From Carposina sasakii (Eukaryota > Arthropoda > Insecta > Lepidoptera > Carposinidae), in assembly GCA_014607495.2 (NCBI GenBank), contig CP053169.1:9858001-9922000 (forward strand): DNA of 64,000 nt, in the 5' to 3' direction. Positions 53,524-61,571 of the stretch are shown piece by piece. The notes beneath the pieces were generated by a model that saw only the letters and a list, made by a program, of their open reading frames with translations, searched no databases and was not told where the DNA came from. Every line of letters starts with the position of its first letter. Position 1 is the first letter of the stretch. Position numbers and translations under genes: made by a program.

Positions 53524-56500
53524 TTAGGCTTCTTCACAACCCACCAAAAACTTGCATTTAAGTTCATCTAGCACATTATTTAGATCAGCAGTTTTTTTCT
53601 TAAGACGTCTTCGCGACTGCCGCACAGCACGTAACTTTTTACTAAGCACTCTTAAACGATGTTGCATTTTAATAAATTTTTGGGTCATTTTTCTTTTCCA
53701 TGGCGACACTTCCATATCCTGTAAATTGAAACATATAATTACGCCCATTATCCCTAAAGAATTGGTAAGTTGGGAAGAACTGTGCAAAGCCAATTTTCAC
53801 CATGATCACAGAAGGGAAAAGTAAGATTAAGGATACTAAGATTAAGTTGGTAACGGCTCGGAAAGCCGGGGTCGCATACCCGTATACCATACCAGAACCA
53901 TCGGAAAGGCAGACCGGCATGAGTATCCCTAACTTAAATAATACCAAAGAGTATACAATTTAATACTTTTTACTAAGAAAAAGTTTTCGGTTGTATTTTT
54001 ACTTCACTAAAAATCACTCAATTATTATTAAAAATTATACAACATGTATATCATAATAACCTAGTCCAAGTCTTGGACTTGGCCCACAAATGGGTTCTCC
54101 ATTAGATATAAGATATTTTATGACATTTTATAAATTTTATTATGTTAATTTATGTATTTTAATTTGGAAATAAAAGACTTTATTATTATTATTATATCAT
54201 TATAAATAACATGTTTCTTATTAGTATTTGTCTATCGTCAGTATGGCCTATAGTTCTTCTATCTTTGGAAGTTACTTAGATTTAAAAATATAAATATCTG
54301 TAGGTAATATAGAACAATGCAACTTACAGCTCTCTTAGAAACACTTGGTCTTTCATCATCCAGTTGTTGTTTTGAGGTCATTAAAATCGCAGGTCGACTT
54401 GGCGAGCCTGTTAGTGGTAGCATCTGAAAGATTTAATATTTGTTTAAAAATCAGCATCAATATTGTAATGAAATATAGGCGATAGTATATTTTTTAATAT
54501 GGTATGCTATAACACTTAATATATTTAGATTATTTAAATCGCTAGTATCTGAACAATCTTGATGACGATTTGCAATACCGAAAATTTAAATTTGATTGCT
54601 GCACTTTGACGCTGAAGGAAAATTCTACATACAATGAGGGACGAGTGAGACATCTAAAGAGCATGAAATAGTATAAGTAAAATGCCTATTGATTATAAAA
54701 AAATACTCACTAAACATTGTTTTTTAACATAATTAACTAAGTCACACCTATGATGCAACAATTAAAAATTTAAGTATTGTAAGCAACAATAAAGTACATT
54801 ATTACATTAACAAATTTAGCTGGAACTGCATCTAAAACGAGCCTTGTGAATTTATTGATTTTTTTTATTTGTATATCTTCAAAATGGATAGAGCAGATTC
54901 TAGAACTGTTTTTTGGTGAATAATTTATTTGGCCTGTGGCATTTATCCACTTTTTTCTTACTATTGGATCTAAAGGAAACCTGAAAAAGAATAATTTTGT
55001 TTATTGTTTTATTACTGTTAGCATGCTCTTGTTTTATTTTTATATCAGTAATAGAAAAACGTACAAATCTCGTTCTAATTTTCTTATTCCATACAAAAAT
55101 ACAGTTTTAAATAAATCATAATATTAAAATTTATTTTTCAAGATTAAAACTGAAAAATATAATTGGGTAAAACTCCACCAATTTTGTGAAAATATTCTTC
55201 TTGCACAATAATATATATAAGGGATTTGGTGGGAAAAGCTGGAAGGGTGAAATGGCTTGCATGTGTCCATAAAGTGATGTTTTCTGGTAGATAAGTTATA
55301 TTTTATTTACTTGGGATGTGAATCTAGTCCGTGTGAATGGTTTTATATGCAGGTAAGCTGAGTAAAACTTTAGTTGGAATACAATCTCTTCATGGGCTCA
55401 TGTAAGTTGTTTCTGCAATTATTTTAGATCTTCACAAATTTTGCTCTTCTTCTTGAGGATTTTCCCAATGTTTCCATTCATCATCACCATAATCATCCCT
55501 CATAAATTCAGGAATCATTTACTAAAGACAATGGCTGTATGAGCTTAGTTCCCCTCATGGAGGAGAAATAAAAGAGGAGTAGCGGCTAAGTATATTTTCA
55601 TACAAAAATAGTGTGCCGTGGAGCGGGGGTGAAATATGGGACGAGGGGAGCATTGAACACTGTAGCCCTACTCATTTACATGTAGTGACTAGTCAAACTA
55701 CTTGCTCATTATCAATATGGTTCAAGATGGTCTTACTAGTGCAATTACTCATCACTAGATGGCAATTTTAGTAATAAAGTACCCTGGGGTGCGTTAAAAA
55801 TTATCTAGCGAGGGATCGCTGAACGGAGTCATAGTGCTTATGTCAATATCAGCTGTCAAATTCAATTGGCAGTTTGTCAAACAATATCTATTCAACTCGA
55901 CACTTGGAGAGTTTTTATTATTTTTGTTGTAATCTTCGTGATTTGGAAATAATTACACAGTTAAAATGGCAAACTCTACCTTCATTGTCGTAAATCATTC
56001 TGCCCCTTTCATCTACAACAATTTGCATTGAAATTTCATCCATGATCCACTCACACACAATACAATAAATTATTCACTCGTGTTTCAAGTTTTCAACTCA
56101 ATTTAAAAGTATTCAATCAAGGCGTGAATCGAGCAAAAAACAACAGACAGCTGTCATTAGTGTCAATCTGACAGCAGGATAAGATTTCGCGACCTAAAAA
56201 GCACGCTAGTATTTATCCTAGCCAGGCGAAAATTTATACCAGCGGACGAACGTGAACGGGTCGGATAAAATTTTGACAGTTTAATTTTTCGCCTCGCGGA
56301 GTGCTTGAACGGGGTGTTTGACATTTAGTCAGTTTAAATTTTAGACCAGCTAAGATTTCGCCGGCTTACACGAACGCACCCCTGATAAAAGCACTAGTGT
56401 CTTTGTAATTTTTATATGGTTACATTTTGGAACACAAGCGTGTAACAGCTACTGCGTTAAACTGGCGCTGAAGCTCCGCCCCTATCATGACACCATGGCC

Positions 56501-56816
56501 TCACGATTGCCACACGACTCACTTCATAGTCCCACCTCCTCTTTTATACCTTCTTCATGGTTCCCCTTGCCCAAAAACTACTAAGTATAATAAGGTTATA
56601 TTACTTTGACTGCAACATTTTTTTTTTATTTGATAACTGCGAATTAAAAATCAATATTATACTAAATAATATCACACAAGAAATTTATTTGGGACGAGCA
56701 TGTAGCTTAGGGTATTAGATATAGTATGTGAAAATGATTATTTACCGGTGGAAGCTAATTTCGGGATTTTTATTATCACTACGGCTTTTGCAGCCATGGA
56801 CACTACACCCAACCAT
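53524..56816 (-). CDS. Small THAP-domain, coiled-coil protein
   Basis: Four exons join in phase: 56746-56816, 54806-54980, 54328-54423 and 53524-53718, giving 178 residues. Residues 1-80 are a complete THAP zinc finger: MVGCSVHGCKS (Cys-x4-Cys), FHRFPLDP, KKWINATG (the invariant Trp), ICSIHF (Cys-x2-His) and AVPA near the end. A Ser/Pro-containing linker leads to a basic, heptad-like segment KKLRAVRQSRRRLKKKTADL, a probable coiled coil. Known for the family: sequence-specific DNA binding, often as dimers. No transposase core follows, so this is a host-type gene of THAP1/THAP2 size, not a P element. Exon 2 has two in-frame donors (after AAT, or after TTT six bases earlier). Intron 1 contains three nested transposons. 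The target is unknown. Confidence 0.82.
55556..56559. mobile_element. hAT MITE with CATGGAGAAG ends (copy 3)
   Basis: Ends CATGGAGGAGAAATAAAAGA and CTCTTTTATACCTTCTTCATG. The perfect 8-bp target duplication GTTCCCCT lies at 55548-55555 and 56560-56567, and the octamer is single in intact copies of the host repeat. Its body is split by the element at 55787-56381. Confidence 0.88.
55787..56381. mobile_element. MITE with GGGTGCGTT ends and CTG duplication (PIF/Harbinger-like)
   Basis: The 595-bp insert has inverted GGGTGCGTT ends and a 3-bp direct repeat CTG (55784-55786, 56382-56384). Comparison with copy 2 of the host MITE gives the empty site GTACCCTGATAAAAG, which confirms the borders. A 3-bp CWG duplication and GGG ends fit PIF/Harbinger. 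The short 9-bp inverted repeat leaves the superfamily provisional. Confidence 0.75.
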
Positions 56817-56929
56817 GATATTATAAGATTAAACACTGAAAAACATCCTATTATAACTTTAAAACAGCAATAATAATTTTACGAATTGTCAACCACAGAC
56901 TTTTTTTGTTTAGTTAGTTGTTGTTCAGT

Positions 56930-57325
56930 TTATCCCGAAGGAAAGGCAAGGGGAACTAAGCCCATACAGCCATTGTCTTTAGTAAATGATTTCTGAATTT
57001 ATGATGGATGATAATGATGACGATGAATGGAAACGTAGGGAAAATCCTCAAGAACAAGTGTAAAGTTAGTCAAAATGAAAAATTATTGCAGTAACAACTT
57101 ACATGAGGCCATGAAGAGATCGTATTCCGGCTAAAGTTTTGCTCGGCTTACCTGCGTATAAAACCATGCACACGCACTAGATTCATATCACAAGTAATAA
57201 AAATATAACTTATCTACCAGAAAACATCACTTTACCGACACATGCAAGCCATTTACAAATAATTTTTGATTTTCACAAGAAAATTACACCTGGACCCTTC
57301 CAGCTTTTCCCGCCGAATCCCTTGT
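56930..57325 (-). repeat. Dispersed repeat 'GGGATTCGGCGGGAAAAGC', inverted copy
   Basis: Full copy, from TTTATCCCGAAGGAAAGGC to TTCCCGCCGAATCCC, just upstream of the THAP gene start and in tandem with the next copy. Confidence 0.78.
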
Positions 57326-57354
57326 TTAGTTAAAGAGTAAGATATTCTTTGGTT

Positions 57355-57735
57355 TAGTTAGTTTATCCCAAAGGAAAGGCAAGGGGAACTAAGCCCATTC
57401 AGCCATTGTCTTTAGTAAAATGTATTCTGAATTTATGATGGATGATGATAATGAAATGGAAACGTCAGGAAAATCCTCAAGAACGAGTGTAAAATGAACG
57501 AAATTCAAAAACAGCTTACATGAGCCCATGAAGAGATCGTATTCCGACTAAAGTTTTACTTAGCTTACCTGCATATAAAACCATGCACACGCACTAGATT
57601 CACATCACAAGTAAACAAAATATAACTTATCTACCAGAAAACATCACTTTACGGACACATGCAAGCCATCTACAAATAAATTTTGGTTTTCAAAAGAAAA
57701 TTACACCCGCTTCCTTCCAGCTTTTCCCGCTTTTT
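57355..57735 (-). repeat. Dispersed repeat 'GGGATTCGGCGGGAAAAGC', second tandem inverted copy
   Basis: Near-full copy from TTTATCCCAAAGGAAAGGC to CAGCTTTTCCCGC, about 30 bp after the previous one in the same orientation. Confidence 0.78.
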
Positions 57736-57750
57736 AGTTTAGTCAATACG

Positions 57751-58074
57751 TTAGTGGACGCCCGCGACTCCGTCCGCGTGGACTACAGAAAAAACAAAAT
57801 GTCGAAATTATCCGGGATTAAAACATTTTCCCGGGATAAAAAGTAGCCTATATGTTAAGTGGGACCTGTCACAATATATAACTGAAAACTGCATCGAAAG
57901 CGGCTCTGCAGTTTCTGAGATTAGCGTGCACAAACGCACAGACAAACAGACAAAAATTCAAAAATATATATTTTTTTTATACTATTTCGTTAATAAAGGT
58001 CTTCTATAATATATTTTCTCATATATCTTCTATGTACAGACAGCGATCCGTTACATTTTTATTATATGTATAGA
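57751..58074 (-). mobile_element. Helitron-like non-autonomous element, second family
   Basis: The minus strand starts TCTATACATATAATAAAAAT after A and ends with the CGCGGACGGAGTCGCGGGCG hairpin then CCACTAA, which fits CTRR. Length 324 bp. Same family as 25043-25380. Confidence 0.8.
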
Positions 58075-58555
58075 TATATTGTTAAAATCACTGTGTGTTA
58101 GATTAAACTATGAATATGTACTGTTTGTCAGTTTTTGCAACTCCAAGGAATGAATTCCCCATACAACAAAACTTGTAAATATCGTAAACTCTTGTGAATA
58201 ATAAGTTATTAATGACTGTCCCAATAAAGTTTTACTGGTTTACATTTGTAGTTGTAAAAAAGTTTATCTATTATTTATTGTGTTTAGGACGACAGCATTG
58301 ACTTATGTTATGATTATAATATATATTTAATTATGATATATAATTTTCATACTACAGATTAGGCTGTAAGGATTTTGCCATTTCTTCGTCTTCGTAATAA
58401 ATAAACGACAAAAAGCTGTCAAAAAAGTTTCTTGTCCGTACATACTTGTTTGTTTTTATTTATTTAATTATTCAATTTATTCAACAATTTACTATGTTTA
58501 AAATGAATATTCAATCGTTAACATAAGGTGTAAATGATTCTAATTAGTGTACAAA
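58075..58555. other. Upstream region of RAD54
   Basis: AT-rich sequence with no clear TATA box. The start codon context is TACAAAATGAG. Confidence 0.35.
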
Positions 58556-60856
58556 ATGAGAAGAAGTTTAGCGCCGAGCCAGACTGGCTCTGGCGATAAT
58601 GTTTTCAAGAGTCCACTGCTGGATTCAAAACGTAAACGGCGGGAATGTGCAAGAATACCTCTTGCTCAAAAATCTTCTTCTCAGGCTATGACTACGTCCG
58701 AACACGAAAGTATTATAAAACAGATACTAAGCAAACCCTTTAAGGTACCTATAGCAAACTACATATCATCATATTGCAGCAAAAGTTTAGGTTTAAAGAG
58801 GACACAAGTCAGGCGAGCTCTCCACGACCCTGACGAGCCAAACGCGCTAGTTCTCTATCGTCCGCCTCATATTCCGGAGTACGAAAGGATGAAAATGGAT
58901 CCCAAAGACATCAGAGTCGCAGTTGTAGTCGATCCTGTACTTGGAAACATCTTGAGACCACACCAGAGGGAAGGAGTCCAGTTTATGTATAACTGTGTGA
59001 CTGGGAAACAGATAGAGAATGCCTATGGGTGTATTATGGCTGATGAAATGGGTTTAGGCAAGACATTACAGTGTATAACATTGTTATGGACACTATTACG
59101 GCAGGGTCCAGAGTGTAAGCCAACTATATGCAAAGCAATTATTGTATGTCCAAGTAGTTTAGTCAAAAATTGGTTCAATGAGATAGGTAAATGGCTAGGA
59201 CAGAGGATAAATGCAATGCCAATGGATGGAGGCACCAAAGCAGATATTACATTGAAACTACAGCAATTCATGAACACATACTCTGCTACAAGAGTAGCTA
59301 TACCTGTACTTATAATTTCATATGAGACTTTCAGGATATATTCAAATATATTACATTCATCAGAAGTGGGACTTGTTTTGTGTGATGAAGGCCACAGATT
59401 AAAAAACAGTGAAAACCAAACATATCAGGCATTAATGGGATTGAAAGCTAAAAAGAGAATATTGATATCTGGAACTCCAATTCAAAATGATCTAACTGAA
59501 TACTTTAGTTTAGTACATTTTGTTAATGAAGGTATACTGGGGACAGCTCAGGAATTTAAGAAGAGATATGAGAACCCTATCCTGAAAGGGCAGGATGCCT
59601 TAGCTTCAGACAGTGAAAGAGAAAGGGCCCAGGAATGTTTGCAAACACTAACATCTATAGTGAACAAGTGTATGATTAGAAGAACCAGTAGTCTCCTCAC
59701 AAAATACTTGCCGGTCAAATTTGAACAGGTCATTTGTGTCAAAATGACCCCTCTTCAGACTCAGCTGTACAAAAACTTCATCAACTCTGATTCAATCCGT
59801 AACAAATTTTCTGGAACCAGTGAAAAGAATGCCAACACATTGAGTGCATTATCCAGTATTACCACATTAAAGAAACTTTGCAATCATCCAGACTTAGTCT
59901 ATGATAAGATTGTTGAAAGATCGGAAGGCTTTGAAAAAGCGAAAGACTTACTCCCAAGTAATTATGATATTAAGGATGTAAAGCCAGAATTCTCAGGCAA
60001 GCTAATGATTCTAGATTGTATCCTAGCTAACCTGAAAACTAACACAGATGACAAGATAGTTCTCGTATCAAATTACACTCAAACACTAGATCTTTTTGAG
60101 AAATTGTGTAGAAAGAGATGTTATCAGTACGTAAGACTTGACGGTTCAATGACAATCAAGAAAAGAGCTAAGGTAGTAGAAAGTTTCAATAATAAAGATT
60201 CCAAAGAATGGATTTTCATGCTCAGCTCTAAAGCAGGAGGCTGTGGACTGAATCTCATTGGTGCAAATCGTCTAATCATGTTTGACCCTGACTGGAACCC
60301 GGCCAATGATGACCAGGCCATGGCAAGAGTGTGGCGTGATGGACAGAAGAAGCCATGTTACATCTACAGGTTATTAGCCACAGGTACTATAGAAGAAAAG
60401 ATATTCCAAAGACAAGCACATAAAAAAGCCTTAAGTGACACTGTTGTGGATCAGAATGAGGAGTCTTTAAGACATTTTACGTCTGACGATTTAAAGGATC
60501 TTTTCCGCTTAGAAGAGAATACTCTGTCAGATACACACACCAAGTTTAAATGCCGTAGATGTATAAATAATGTACAGATTACACTGCCTCCAGAGAATTC
60601 GGATTGTACATCTGATTTATCTAATTGGTACCACTGTGCTGATAAAAAGAACTTGGCAGATTTAGTTCTAAAGCAATGCTGGGACCTGGCGAAGACCATT
60701 TCATTTGTGTTCCACCACAGGTCTGCTCAAACTGAAGCTAGTAAAGAGAAGGAAGAAGACAACAAGGAAAACGTACAGGCTAAGAAAAGAAAGAGAATAG
60801 AAGATGATGAAGATTATTCGGAGCCTGATGATAGTGCTGATGAGGATTATGAGTAA
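58556..60856 (+). CDS. RAD54L: DNA repair and recombination protein RAD54, single exon
   Basis: A 766-residue uninterrupted frame starts at the ATG of [11 protein letters not shown], as in vertebrate RAD54; the frame opens three codons earlier without an ATG. SNF2/SWI2 motifs appear in order: [20 protein letters not shown] (Walker A, about 162-170), [13 protein letters not shown] (277-280), ISGTPIQND, then in the second lobe [34 protein letters not shown] and [13 protein letters not shown]. The zinc-binding C-terminal segment CRRC...DCTSDL is present, followed by a basic/acidic tail [11 protein letters not shown]. Known role: ATP-driven translocase that works with RAD51 in homology search and strand exchange in the nucleus (okra in Drosophila). 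No introns interrupt it, unlike its neighbours. Confidence 0.97.
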   Translation: MRRSLAPSQTGSGDNVFKSPLLDSKRKRRECARIPLAQKSSSQAMTTSEHESIIKQILSKPFKVPIANYISSYCSKSLGLKRTQVRRALHDPDEPNALVLYRPPHIPEYERMKMDPKDIRVAVVVDPVLGNILRPHQREGVQFMYNCVTGKQIENAYGCIMADEMGLGKTLQCITLLWTLLRQGPECKPTICKAIIVCPSSLVKNWFNEIGKWLGQRINAMPMDGGTKADITLKLQQFMNTYSATRVAIPVLIISYETFRIYSNILHSSEVGLVLCDEGHRLKNSENQTYQALMGLKAKKRILISGTPIQNDLTEYFSLVHFVNEGILGTAQEFKKRYENPILKGQDALASDSERERAQECLQTLTSIVNKCMIRRTSSLLTKYLPVKFEQVICVKMTPLQTQLYKNFINSDSIRNKFSGTSEKNANTLSALSSITTLKKLCNHPDLVYDKIVERSEGFEKAKDLLPSNYDIKDVKPEFSGKLMILDCILANLKTNTDDKIVLVSNYTQTLDLFEKLCRKRCYQYVRLDGSMTIKKRAKVVESFNNKDSKEWIFMLSSKAGGCGLNLIGANRLIMFDPDWNPANDDQAMARVWRDGQKKPCYIYRLLATGTIEEKIFQRQAHKKALSDTVVDQNEESLRHFTSDDLKDLFRLEENTLSDTHTKFKCRRCINNVQITLPPENSDCTSDLSNWYHCADKKNLADLVLKQCWDLAKTISFVFHHRSAQTEASKEKEEDNKENVQAKKRKRIEDDEDYSEPDDSADEDYE

Positions 60857-61084
60857 TTCATTTGATTTGATTTTTTTTAATATGTAAAGATTATGTAAGC
60901 CCTAAGTATTTAATTATGTTATTCATGCAACCTATACTTATAATTTTATTTCAGTTTGCAATTGAACCATGTTTTTCCTTTTTTTGTTTTGGTTTGTTTT
61001 CTTCAGAAGAATTATGTTATTATTTATTACACACTGTAAATGATTGTAAATTATAATAATATTAAAAAGGGATTAGGTATGAAA

Positions 61085-61109
61085 AATAAAACCTGTTAAT
61101 GTAAATAAA
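61085..61109 (+). terminator. Polyadenylation signals of RAD54
   Basis: Two AATAAA hexamers, at 61085-61090 and 61104-61109, lie 229 and 248 bases after the stop. Confidence 0.55.
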
Positions 61110-61462
61110 AATATATGTATATTTATAACAAAAACAATGCTTTTTCCTACACCTATTTGTAATATTAAAAAAAATATGGTATGTAATAATATCACAATAG
61201 TAAAAACAAAAATAATAAACAAAATTAAAAATCATTGTCATAATAACACATTTTTACTTAAAATAAAATGATTATATTCACTCAGATCATAAAAGCATGT
61301 CTGTCTTTATGTAAAAGTATAAAATTATACACAGCAAAATGTACTTTTAGTACAAATTATAAACTTAAAGCTGTGCTGAGCATTTTAATAATTTCTTGGC
61401 TGTATTTGAGTTTTAAGAACCCAGAAAAGTATGTGAAGTAATATGATACTTAATGGAACCAA

Positions 61463-61468
61463 TTTATT
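61463..61468 (-). terminator. Polyadenylation signal of SELENOO
   Basis: AATAAA on the minus strand, about 104 bases beyond the TAA stop of SELENOO. RAD54 and SELENOO converge here, with about 350 bases between their signals. Confidence 0.5.
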
Positions 61469-61571
61469 CAATCTGGTTTTTGGTTATTTCTACAGAAATA
61501 AGGGTTCCAAACCCAAAACCTATCCTAACCTATTACAAAAAATTATCAAAGTGAGGGTAGATGAACATAGA

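Larger units (their letters stand above)
55215..56600 (+). repeat. Dispersed repeat 'GGGATTCGGCGGGAAAAGC', carrying nested MITEs
   Basis: The left part 55215-55555 and a short right part after 56567 (CCCCTTGCC) are one copy of the 10583-10977 family, opened by the hAT MITE at 55556-56559. Lies in intron 1 of the THAP gene. Confidence 0.75.
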
